DNA of 64,000 bases from Mayamaea pseudoterrestris. Lineage: Eukaryota > Bacillariophyta > Bacillariophyceae > Sellaphorales > Sellaphoraceae. How positions within the stretch are numbered: the first letter of the stretch is position 1; the number at the start of each line of letters is the position of its first letter. Positions 20,765 to 30,526 of the stretch are shown here, piece after piece. The stretch lies in NCBI GenBank assembly GCA_027923505.1, contig BROI01000022.1, positions 604,941 through 668,940 on the forward strand. The letters run 5' to 3'. Under the pieces are notes generated by a model, which was not told the DNA's origin, made no database searches, and was given only the letters and a program-made list of their open reading frames with translations. The translations under genes were made by a program, and so were the position numbers.

Positions 20765-23700
20765 ATGAATCGAACGTCAAATACAGGCCTCGGAGCGGAA
20801 GATATGGATGCGGAGGAAGGACTGAACGAGTCTACAATGAATAATAACTCGACCGGATCGGAAATGAGAAATGGTACGGAGCCAGAACTTCCATTCGATC
20901 CGCAAACCAATGCCAAAGACAACAGCCAGGCTGCCGTCACGACTTGCATTGAGTGGCGCAGAGGCGAAACGTCCGCAGTTTTTCTAGAGCGACACTCTGC
21001 CCTCCAGAGTTGGAAGCAGAATCGATCGCTCGACGCGCTGCTCATCAATGACGACTTTTTCACCAACTATTTACAACTCTCGGATGTTGAATTGGAAGAA
21101 ATTACCAATATATTGACGAATCACCCTTTCAAGACGCTTCATCTCCAGTCGCTCCCTCGCGCATTCTCTCTATCGGCTTGCCGACGATTGACTCATTTCT
21201 GCGCAATGCTTGGCCGCATGCATTCAATGAAAACTATTGATATCTGCTGCGAGCAAGAGCCAGGTGGTGGAATGAATACGACGCATGTGACTATAATTAG
21301 ATGCATGCCTTTTCTTCAACATTTGAGTATTTGGGAGGGCCACCAGGCAGACGTGGAATGCTGGCGCGATCTGGCGGCGGCGCTATGCAGCCAAAAATCA
21401 TGTCTTGAAACGGTTTGCTTGTGCATTCCGTCGGCTCACTATGCGATTGTTTTGCCGGCCCTGTATTCCATTCAATCATTATCGAAAGTTACCTTGTACG
21501 AGTATTTGCAGATTGACGACGAGGAACTCCAAGACGGGGAAGATGAGTTACCTCCCGATACTATTAATGCCATGGCAGGCTTGCTGCGAATGGGCGAAAG
21601 TAATCCAGACCTTAGAGTCGAACTCAAGCAATGGCAAACCTTTGGACAAGAGACACAGACTACGCTCTGTCGGGCATTGGCCGAGACGACAATCAAGGGA
21701 TTAGAATTGAGCTATATAGATATATATGATCCACAAATGCTGGCTTCTTCTTTGTCGCAATGCCAGCTGAAGGACCTGAAGCTTACGCACCTAGAATTTG
21801 ATATATTCGATTCCAGGGCCGGCTTGGTACTTTCTTCCTTGTCTCAGGTAATTCATGCCATGGAGCAGTTGGAAAAGCTTGAATGTGGATATCCTGCAGG
21901 TGGTCAAATGGCGATGGAAGGCGACTACAAGGACGCTGCCGTATTACAGCTCGTTGAAGCTGTTGCCCAGTGCCATCGACTCGAGTACTTGAAATTCTTT
22001 TTGACATATTTCCCTCATGAGGAGTTGGATAAGGCGTTGGCCGCATGTGTTGATCCTGTAAATGACCATCTTGTTCACGTCCACGTCTGCTGCTACAGTA
22101 CCTATTCAACAGAAACGTGGCGACCGAAGTGCCTTCCGATGATTTCGAAAGCTTTGCAGAAGAACTACACGATTCAACGCATTCGTCTGCAAACGGTACT
22201 TTACCTACTTGAAGATTGTATCCCACAGAACATCCCACCATGGGATCCACTTCTCGAAAAGGGCATTCAAATTTTTCCACAATTAAACAGGGCTGGACGC
22301 CGATTGGCGGAAGAAACGGACGGAATTGGTGGAACGAACGTCCTTGGAGAAGTGAGCAATAACTTGGATTGTATTTTTCACTATTTGCGTGACATCCCTA
22401 CGTTGTGCAACCGCAAGGCTGCGAATGGCAATGCAGCGGGCCGTCAGCCATGGGTTCAGCTTGAGACAACCATGTCTCTCCCGGGTCTACTTCTGGAGGC
22501 ATCTAGAGGGAGTAAGTATCAAATTTTTCACTTGCTCAAGCAGTCCGTGCGTTACTTATCTGCCCTTTACCCTTCCACACTTGCAGGCTTGACAGCGGTG
22601 TCCACCCTTTGCAAATTTCCTATTACTGTTCTCGAGACCGACCAAATTCATTTGGTACTTCAGGAATTAATGTTCAGACTTCAAGAGCAGACCATGCAAT
22701 CGGCGAGCAACGCAGCGACGTCAATTGCCGCTATCGCCAAGGCGTATCGTGCCAGTATATATGATAAAACAAGCGTTTTATCTGAGCTCATGGCGCGTTT
22801 GCTCAATGCCTTGTTTGATGCATTAGAACGAGCGTATGTTTACAAAGGAAACCTATGCATGGAAGCAGCATCGGCTGTGGTGGAACTTGCCGAGTCAAGT
22901 GCTTTGGATTCCGTTCCCATACTCATCGGTTTTACCCATCGCGTCCTTACTGGCATGCGTAACGTGCTCAGAGCCCGATCAGACTTCGCCGAACAAGAGT
23001 GCGCTGCGAATGGTTTCCTTTCGCAATGTTGTGACATTGTAAAGGCAATCTTTTCACGCTTATCCAAGATGGATAGGGACTTCATCGACGAAAAAGTTAT
23101 AGCTGGGGACACCATAGTGGCCGATACAACAGGATTGGTGTACCAGACTATGCAGATCGAGTGTGCTGGATGCGTCAAAAATTCATTTATGGCTGTTTCT
23201 GCTATAGCGCGTTGCGTGCTTAGTGGGTTTAAAGTAAGTTTTGTTGACCAACAGTGGATCACATGTCAGAATATCTCATGATGCTAATCTCAATGCCGTG
23301 GCATACACAATCAGCCTTACTGCGACCAAACGGTGGCAGCGCTTGTGGCAGCTTTCATGAACCCCCGTCTCGCGCGAGATGCCAAACCGGCTGTGATCTC
23401 ATGCATTGGTCACCTTGCAATAAGCGTTGTCTCCATTGCTCCTTTTGTACAGGCTTGTGCCACCGTGCTCGAGTTGGCAGCAGATCTGTGTACGGTAAGC
23501 TCGGACGATGGAGATGATCAAATTTTCGTTGACGATTTGCGAATGGCTATTCTTGAGGCGTATTATGGCATCATCTTCAATCTTGGGGAGCAGGATGACG
23601 CGGATCGTATCAGAGCGCATTTCCCTTCAGCCCTGAGGTTTCTGCTGCATGTTGCATCTCCGCAATCAAACAGGGACAAGCGAGTTTTGATAAAGACTGT

Positions 23701-23884
23701 TGAATTGGTTTATGCATTTCTTAATTTGAATTTGGCGCATTATCATGGACCGATGTTCGTCCACTATCATCAACTAGTCAGACTCATTCACGAAGCCAGC
23801 GTTTCATCCGACGAAGACGCTCGACAGAGTGCGGACGCAACGCATGCCGCAATTCAAAGTCGCTTTTTAAGGACTCGGCCGTAA
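20765..23884 (+). CDS. Leucine-rich N-terminal half joined to importin-beta-like HEAT half
   Basis: Three exons (20765-22511, 22587-23233, 23315-23884) give 987 residues. Residues about 95-500 are leucine-rich with LRR-like strands (FKTLHLQSLPRAFSLSACRR, NYTIQRIRLQ) spaced irregularly. From about 510 on the sequence is alpha-helical, and its end matches the C-terminal HEAT repeats of importin beta: AKPAVISCIGHLAISVVSIA followed by an acidic loop and LRMAILEAYYGIIFNLGE, collinear with the human importin-beta-1 segments. Importin beta normally has about 870 residues of HEAT repeats and binds Ran near its N-terminus, which is absent here. A role in nuclear transport or as a scaffold is an inference. 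The first intron (22512-22586) has perfect GTAAGT and CAG signals yet is 75 nt long and stop-free, so a retained form would add 25 residues. Confidence 0.75.
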
Positions 23885-24953
23885 TGCAACCGGTCCACCT
23901 ACTGGGAGTATCAGGAATTTTGGACATGGCCTAACTACTGGCTGCGTCAAATGATTGGGACAACTAAGTTGCATGTTGGTTTATGATGTCAGTGATGCTG
24001 TCGCATTGGGCATCAACGTACCTTCTATAATGCCACAGCTTGCCTATATATATAGAAAGTCTGCGCGTATTTATGATATTTATAATATGATTTTCTGCCT
24101 ACTGAGTAGTCTATCAAGAGGGAAGCATACAAACGTGGCCTGGACCAATGCGCCAGACATAGAACGGACATCGCCCAGACTCAGGGTTCACAAGTTCTCT
24201 GGTCCCTTCAAACAAGATGATGATGCTGCAATAAGAAGGCTTACGAGTTCCAGTAGTTATTTTGCAGAAGCTCGCGAAGGATTGCAGGATAAATTTCAGC
24301 AACATGAAGTAGGAATCGTAACGCACGAGCGGACTTTGTCTGGTCTTTTCGCAAGGAGAGACGGAGCAGATTAGAAGAAGAAGCCTTTGCTTGTTTACGG
24401 CCACGAGATGCTCATTATGTGCAAGCCACTCTGGATCAAGCGAATCTGGCTCGCGCAACAAACTTACCGCCACCAAGCTTGCTTCCATAGCGCCACAAAC
24501 CGTTCAGAGGGCAACGGAAGGCAGTACATCACAAGCATCAAAATTCTCTTTTTCAACACACAGGCGGTACAACAGAACCACCATCCATAGATAAGACGCA
24601 GCATGCTTCAACACCGTATATTAAGTCAAAAAGGCTGCACTTGAAGAGCGATACATTGCATGCAGCGTTACGTAATTGACGACGAGTCCCGAGGGGCATG
24701 TAGAAGCGCAGGATATTGGAAGTTTGCTGCTGCTGCAGCTGCTATTCGCGCAAGTATGCAAAGTTTCGTTCGATAGAAGAGGCATGATCATGTATATTTT
24801 GTCTGATGGCGATAGTGGGCGGGCGACGAGGCGAGGGCGCTGTGCGCAGTCGCCCGGGATCTTTGGAAAACACCACTGCGACACGAATCTTGGCGACCAT
24901 TCGAATCATGCGAAGCAAAAGATCCATCCATTGTTTTGTCCATCAATCTCACC
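23885..24953. other. Intergenic region with only weak open frames
   Basis: About 1.07 kb. It contains an AT-rich stretch near 24040-24095. Several open frames exist, the longest at 23955-24374 (+) and 24114-24488 (-, beginning MEASLVAVSLL). None has recognisable domains, and the minus-strand one contains a GTAAGT donor right after its seventh codon, so it could be part of an unrecognised spliced gene. Confidence 0.3.
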
Positions 24954-26534
24954 ATGGCATCAACTATTACTACTCGACGGCTAATAAGGTTTTGGCTCAT
25001 ATTATTGTCCATCCATAGCCTTTCGGCCTTTCAGAGCCCTAATGTTTCTTGCAAATGGACGAGTTCGCCTTTAGTGAGAGCTTGCCGTGCCGCTTCCTCC
25101 CATCGACGACATTTACAACGACCCATCACACTTTCGAAAAATGGCGGCTTACAACGAAGACGGACAAGTCGTCAAGGATTATCATCTTCATCCAGTACGT
25201 CACTATCACTGTCACTATCAAGCAGTTTTGCATCCATTCAGTCGCTCCATGCGAATCCTTCCTACTGCTTGACCGCCTTGCTATTGCTCGGCACCTTTGG
25301 CGTCAAGCTCGAGCAACGCACCAAGCTTGGCAAGGCCCTTTCAGCGCCACTGGCAACCATGGCTATTGCCTTGATTGCCGCCAATCTCAAATTGATTCCG
25401 TTTGCCAGTCCCATGTATGACATGGTGAATTCTCACTTGGTGGGACTCGCCGTGCCAATGCTGCTGATGGATTCCAATCAGATTCGAAAACTGTTTCGGA
25501 AAAAGAGCAAGACTAGTAGTACTAGCGATCAGAATCCAAATCTAAAGTCGCTACTTGGAGCATTTGTCGTTGGTACTATTGGAACCTTGGTAGCAACGCT
25601 TATTGTGTATCCGCTCATTCCGCTCCGCGGCTTGTCGGCATCATCATCATCCGTAGCAACCGCAAGCACTCCAGCGTCAGCAAACGTTGGCTGGAAGATT
25701 GCCTGCGCACTCGCCGCTCGTCACATTGGAGGCGCCATCAACTTTGTCGCCGTGGCGGAAACCTTGAGCATTCCGGGAACGGTGGTTTCGGCGGCCATTG
25801 CCGCCGACAATGTTGTGGTCGCCCTGTACTTTGCCGCGCTTTTTGCACTGGCCAAGCCAGCGAGTGCTACAACAACAAGTACAGATGAATTAAAGACAAA
25901 GACATCTACTGCAACTGTTGTCTCAGACAGTGAACTTGAGTTTACCATCATCGATGATGAAGATGCAGACCAAGACCCTGCCAATCAACAAATTACACTT
26001 TCCTCCATTGGTATGGCTCTTTCGACAGCGTCTGGTTTGGTGACTCTTGGCGGCATTATTACAAAGGCGATACTACCAAAAGGCACGTCGGCGCTTCCCT
26101 TAACATCCCTTCTAACGGTGACGGCAGCGACTATGTTTCCAAAATACTTTATGAAGATTCGCTCAGCGGGTTCGGCACTGGGTATACTAGCCATTCAACT
26201 CTTTTTTGCCGCATCCGGAGCGGCTGGATCCATAGCACTAGTGTTGCAGCAAGCGCCAGCGTTGTTTGCCTTTAGTGCCTTGCAGATTGCGGTACACTTT
26301 GGTATTTTAATGGGAGTTGGACGTGGCATTTTTAAATTGCCGCTGCGCGAGTTGTACCTGGCGTCAAACGCCTGCGTCGGAGGTCCCACGACTGCGGCAG
26401 CCATGGCAACAGCAAAGGAATGGAAAGCACTGATTCTGCCGGCTCTGTGGATTGGCATACTAGGATATGCTATTGCTACGGCGTTAGCATTGGCCATGGG
26501 GCCGGTGCTATTACGACTACCGTTATTGCAATGA
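24954..26534 (+). CDS. DUF819-family (YjcL-like) polytopic membrane protein with plastid-type leader
   Basis: Single-exon, 526 residues from an ATG in ACC context. Residues 8-25 form a signal peptide ending LSA, followed by Phe26 (FQSP). This matches the A-F cleavage junction that directs proteins to red-lineage secondary plastids; a basic Ser-rich transit region (35-85) follows. The mature part has about ten membrane helices. It carries the DUF819 signatures ARHIGGAINFVAVAE and AAIAADNVVVALYF, and near the C-terminus GGPTTAAAMATAKEW and LWIGILGYAIATALALAMG. The family is widespread in bacteria and algae and its transported substrate is unknown. A poorly conserved acidic loop (about 300-345) separates the two halves. 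I infer an inner plastid envelope or thylakoid location. Confidence 0.88.
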   Translation: MASTITTRRLIRFWLILLSIHSLSAFQSPNVSCKWTSSPLVRACRAASSHRRHLQRPITLSKNGGLQRRRTSRQGLSSSSSTSLSLSLSSSFASIQSLHANPSYCLTALLLLGTFGVKLEQRTKLGKALSAPLATMAIALIAANLKLIPFASPMYDMVNSHLVGLAVPMLLMDSNQIRKLFRKKSKTSSTSDQNPNLKSLLGAFVVGTIGTLVATLIVYPLIPLRGLSASSSSVATASTPASANVGWKIACALAARHIGGAINFVAVAETLSIPGTVVSAAIAADNVVVALYFAALFALAKPASATTTSTDELKTKTSTATVVSDSELEFTIIDDEDADQDPANQQITLSSIGMALSTASGLVTLGGIITKAILPKGTSALPLTSLLTVTAATMFPKYFMKIRSAGSALGILAIQLFFAASGAAGSIALVLQQAPALFAFSALQIAVHFGILMGVGRGIFKLPLRELYLASNACVGGPTTAAAMATAKEWKALILPALWIGILGYAIATALALAMGPVLLRLPLLQ

Positions 26535-27224
26535 CGATTGTAACTGCTAGTGACAAGTATAGTCTCATAGAGTATACTACAAATGCTTGGCTAGTCAAGT
26601 GATGCTTGATGCCAAAGCTTAAATAAATAAAAGTCACATTGACTCACCGATTCCACTTTCTTCAGCGAGTCGAGTTGATACATGAAGTGTTAACTAATGT
26701 TGACTGCCAATGATGTTCACCAATTTCCACCAATGTTGACCAACAATACTGACTGAATTCAACATTGTTGGCTGGCATTAGACAGGCATAATTTCATGAT
26801 GTGGAAAGTGCAATAATGCATTCATCTCTAGCCCATTGCGTCTCTAAGTTTTGCCACCAGGAATGGCTGAATTTGTGGTCTGTCCATAGTAGCAGGCTGC
26901 CATGTCCCTCTCCACATGCCAATAAAGTATACATTGTTGGCTGGCAGTTGACAGGCATTGTTTCATGATGTAGAAAGTGCAATGCACGCAATGTCGAGCC
27001 ATCATGCTGAGGAAGATTAATGTCATGTCTTAGCGGTTCTTTTCAAGTACCGAACGGACACAACGTGACAGAAAATGCGCCTCGCCTCGTTCTTTCCTCC
27101 GATCTTCCATCCACATCCCGCGACCTTCCATCCTCTTCCATCATGTAATTATTCACGCTGCGCCGAGACGAGCATCAAGCCGACTGCTCTTTCCAAAAGT
27201 TTATTGGTTGTGAGGAAAAGTGTC
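26535..27224. other. Intergenic region with short-period and direct repeats
   Basis: This contains the 3' end of the DUF819 gene, several near-copies of the word AATGTTGACC/CCAATG near 26695-26760, and a pair of about 57-bp direct repeats described separately. No gene is supported up to the start of the next one. Its frame is open from an ATG at 27075, but I prefer 27225. Confidence 0.4.
26762..26985 (+). repeat. Pair of ~57-bp imperfect direct repeats
   Basis: The segment at 26762-26819 recurs at 26931-26985, offset by 169 bp. Both begin ACATTGTTGGCTGGCA, continue with GACAGGCAT and TTTCATGATGT, and end GAAAGTGCAAT. They differ at a few positions. Copies are not part of either flanking gene. 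The 169-bp offset equals the monomer length of the satellite at 44.9-60.8 kb, but I see no sequence relation. Confidence 0.75.
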
Positions 27225-30200
27225 ATGCTAGATATCTTGACTAGTGGCACTTCATCTTCAACGACACTTTTCTTACAAGCATTTGCAGTACTTTTACTCG
27301 GCATTTGCCTTTACTTCTACATTTTCAAACGATCCATGAGTAGCTCTCTGCTAAGTCCGATCATTGCCAAGGCCTTGGCGCAGTTTGTCGTTGTGGATGC
27401 GCATGACGTTCAAACGAGTCTCTTCACCAAAGCTGGAGTTTCCTTGAGCAACTGCGAGCTTCAACCAACCTTTATACAGCTAAATGAAACAACGACTGCT
27501 GTCATTACTGGAACGGTTCAACTTCTGAGTTTCTCGTGGAATTGGGGAAGTCAGCCGAACGGAGGTTCCAACTTTGTCAAGGACGCGCGACTGCTATTGG
27601 AGAAGGTGCAAGTGACGGTCACGCTCTCGTCAAATCATGATGGCAAGGATGCCAGCGCCATGGGAGCAAAGCCGCTAGGCCAAGCCGATGGTGCAGCAAC
27701 AGATGCATCCGAAAAGGACGCGCCGGTTGGTTTCGTGCAGGATCAAGTGAATCGCATACTTGACGCACTTGCCTTTGACGTTTCGGACTTGAGCGTCAAG
27801 ATTGTGATTGCCGGCAAGGATTACAATGTTGCACCGGACGAGCAGTCGTCAAGCCTCGTTTTGGGATTGGCTGGCGTAACGCTCGAATCACAGAAACAAG
27901 GCGGGGATAATGGACTGATCGTTCAAACCATGGCGCTAAATGGCTTGTTTGCCAACGTTTTGGTTCACAATAGTGACGTTGGCACGAGCAGTAACTTTGC
28001 GCTGTTGGAACCAGTTTCGTACGCAACGACCGTCACGCGGCCAAGTGGACTGCGCGACTTGACTGCACTGCTGCAGCATGGACTTGAAACTGTCGGAGCT
28101 TCGACTGACCAAGGCATTGTTGTGCATGCTGGACTGGAACAAGTTGGTCTTTTGCATCGGCTGGGAAATGTTTTGCTGGTGAGCGAGGTAGCGAGCAAGG
28201 ATGAACTAAAGTCAATGGCGGCGGCTCTGGTGAACGACGGCTCCGAGGGCGAAGAAAAGGTTGAAGTTTTTGAGGAGCATGGACTAGAAACCATTACTTC
28301 GACAGACAGCGAGAACGCACCCACCAGCAGCTTGGCGTCGGCGGACCAAGAAGGGTCATTCGTCAAGCTCCCACTGTCGGCAATTTCAATTATATTGCCC
28401 AACGACACGAAAATCTCCATGACTGGTCTGATGTTAGACTACAAGCTTGATGGCAGTAGCATGACTGTAACTGGACGAGAAGGAGTTTCCATCAACGGAT
28501 ATCCTATCATGGCAATGTCCGACTCGTGCGTGTGGGAAGCGAACTTGATCGAGTCGCAGTTCCGCGCCTATTCGTCCAATCCGCAGCAAACGGACGAGGA
28601 ATCAGTGGTCAAAATTTGCGCGCGGCAAAAGGAACTAGATTGTTTGAAGGACGGGGCGCAGCAGCTAATCGGCATTGCGCATGCCCTAGCTACTGCTGAT
28701 TCAGATGCTCACCTGGCCGTGGCGAACACCAAGACTGCCAGTAGTGCCGATGAGGCCGCATCGTCGACTTCGGCCAAGGCATGGTCGGCGGACATTGCGA
28801 GTATGGCATTCATGTTGCGTGATACGAATGATGACTTGACGGTTGAGCTGTTGGTGCGTGATCTAAAGGCTCGCTCGGCGGGCATGACTTTATCGATTGG
28901 TTCAGTCGACAAGTGTTATTTACCCCATACTATTCGACTGGGCCAGCCCTTGCTAAATACGAAACTTCAGTACAATGGCACCCTGCTCACTCTGGATATT
29001 GACGACGTTGTGGCTGTACTAGAGGAACCTGATGTTTCGCAAAAGCCTGTCGATGATGTCGAGGACATCAAGCTGGCAACGATGGAGCAGCCCGCGAGCG
29101 CATTGTCGGCTAGTGACAAGGCGGTGGACGATGGATCAATGATACTTCCATTTGGAATCCATGCCCTTGCCAAGAGCATTAAAGTATACAATACAGACGG
29201 CAGGTCGGTTCACACGACAATCAAAGCCTTGCGGTTTGCCGCGGGTCCTGATCTGTCAGAGGATGGACAGCAGCCGACTGGTGCAATTCGCACACTCGTC
29301 ATGATGGAAGAGTTCAACCATGACATGCTGAGCATGAACTTGGCCAAGTTATCAGCCGTCGTTCACCCTGGAAATTTGAACCGCATTGACAAGCTTGACT
29401 TTGATGCTCGTGTGATTGCGATTGCGAAAGGTTACAGCGTGTTTGCGTGGCGACGTTTTTTCGCGACAGGCGATGAACGACGAGAACCGAAAAAGGCGAA
29501 GACAAAGTCAAAGAAGCAGAACGCACCAATTTACCTTCCTTATGCTCACGTCCATGAAATCAAGCTAAAGATTGCGGTCAAAGCGACTTTGGTGTCGGCA
29601 AAGGACGCAACTTTGCATCTTGGCGAGTTTAGAGGAAATGAATCGACTACGTTGAACGATATGATCATGTGGTATACGCAGCGAGTTCTTTCTAATGCAC
29701 CGGGTGTGATCACGAACGCCAGTCTTCTCGGCTTTAACGTTTCGGATACGGCTGCAAGCTATGGCGGCGCTGTAATGCTAAGCAGTGCTGTCGGTGCGTT
29801 GGGAAGCGCTGCTGCTCCCGTTGCTGGCGTGCTTGGCATGGTCGGCTTTGATGCCGTGAAGAATACGATAAACGCAGGGAAGAGGGAGAGAGGAGCTGAA
29901 GACGATGACAAACGTCAGCTTGGAGATTTCTTTCGAGGCGTTGGTCAGTTGGGGAAAGAGGCAGCGCAAGGAGGGGCGTCTGCGAGAGGAAAAAGTCAGG
30001 GTCAACAGGCTGATGCACTTGATTGGGCACTTGGCGCGACTGGGAACGTAGGGCATTATGCAGACCAGAACAAAGCTAGACTTGGAGGTGCTGGAGTCGG
30101 CGCGGTTGGATTTGGATATGGATTCATGCTCGGTGGTCCAGTTGGGGCGCTGGCTGGTGCCTTGATTGCCAGTCGTGCAACCAGTGGCACAATCAACGTC

Positions 30201-30251
30201 GTGGATCGCAGGTTGAGAGGAAAGAAAGGAGAGATGGCTGTCCGGCAGTAG
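27225..30251 (+). CDS. Large membrane-anchored protein with chorein/VPS13-like N-terminus and Gly-rich C-terminus
   Basis: Intronless, 1008 residues from the ATG at 27225 (an in-frame ATG at 27075 would add 50 residues of Pro/His-rich sequence). One membrane helix lies at about 12-34. The next segment (SPIIAKALAQFVVVDAHDVQ, then GVSLSNCELQPTF) resembles the start of chorein-type proteins, in which a short helix precedes 'L-x-L-x-N-x-x-L' beta strands. The middle is predicted beta-rich with acidic linkers. The C-terminal 200 residues contain hydrophobic, Ala/Gly-rich stretches (SSAVGALGSAAAPVAGVLGM and VGFGYGFMLGGPVGALAGAL) like glycine-zipper membrane segments. Bridge-like lipid-transfer proteins share the first feature, but I cannot prove membership. 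Function is unknown, probably at an endomembrane. Confidence 0.6.
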   Translation: MLDILTSGTSSSTTLFLQAFAVLLLGICLYFYIFKRSMSSSLLSPIIAKALAQFVVVDAHDVQTSLFTKAGVSLSNCELQPTFIQLNETTTAVITGTVQLLSFSWNWGSQPNGGSNFVKDARLLLEKVQVTVTLSSNHDGKDASAMGAKPLGQADGAATDASEKDAPVGFVQDQVNRILDALAFDVSDLSVKIVIAGKDYNVAPDEQSSSLVLGLAGVTLESQKQGGDNGLIVQTMALNGLFANVLVHNSDVGTSSNFALLEPVSYATTVTRPSGLRDLTALLQHGLETVGASTDQGIVVHAGLEQVGLLHRLGNVLLVSEVASKDELKSMAAALVNDGSEGEEKVEVFEEHGLETITSTDSENAPTSSLASADQEGSFVKLPLSAISIILPNDTKISMTGLMLDYKLDGSSMTVTGREGVSINGYPIMAMSDSCVWEANLIESQFRAYSSNPQQTDEESVVKICARQKELDCLKDGAQQLIGIAHALATADSDAHLAVANTKTASSADEAASSTSAKAWSADIASMAFMLRDTNDDLTVELLVRDLKARSAGMTLSIGSVDKCYLPHTIRLGQPLLNTKLQYNGTLLTLDIDDVVAVLEEPDVSQKPVDDVEDIKLATMEQPASALSASDKAVDDGSMILPFGIHALAKSIKVYNTDGRSVHTTIKALRFAAGPDLSEDGQQPTGAIRTLVMMEEFNHDMLSMNLAKLSAVVHPGNLNRIDKLDFDARVIAIAKGYSVFAWRRFFATGDERREPKKAKTKSKKQNAPIYLPYAHVHEIKLKIAVKATLVSAKDATLHLGEFRGNESTTLNDMIMWYTQRVLSNAPGVITNASLLGFNVSDTAASYGGAVMLSSAVGALGSAAAPVAGVLGMVGFDAVKNTINAGKRERGAEDDDKRQLGDFFRGVGQLGKEAAQGGASARGKSQGQQADALDWALGATGNVGHYADQNKARLGGAGVGAVGFGYGFMLGGPVGALAGALIASRATSGTINVVDRRLRGKKGEMAVRQ

Positions 30252-30526
30252 TGGGAGCTATTTGACTAACTTGATTGGTAGATAGACATAACTATAGTTA
30301 CATATGCCTACTCATTTGAGATATCTCTACATACGCTAGAAGCTGCTAGCAAGTATCACAGTGCTCAATCCACTGGCTGTACCGATGTAAAATAACAACT
30401 GCATTGACCCGATTTATATATATGTTGTAGCTTACAATTCGATATGCACAAGGAGCGACTGAATACGAACCACAACAACAACATCAAAATTGCAGACGCA
30501 TTTTGTAAAGTTGTCTCTATGCCTTA

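Noticed and set aside
24114-24488. Minus-strand frame of 124 codons
   Set aside because: No recognisable domain and a splice donor right after its start; could be an exon but not supportable.
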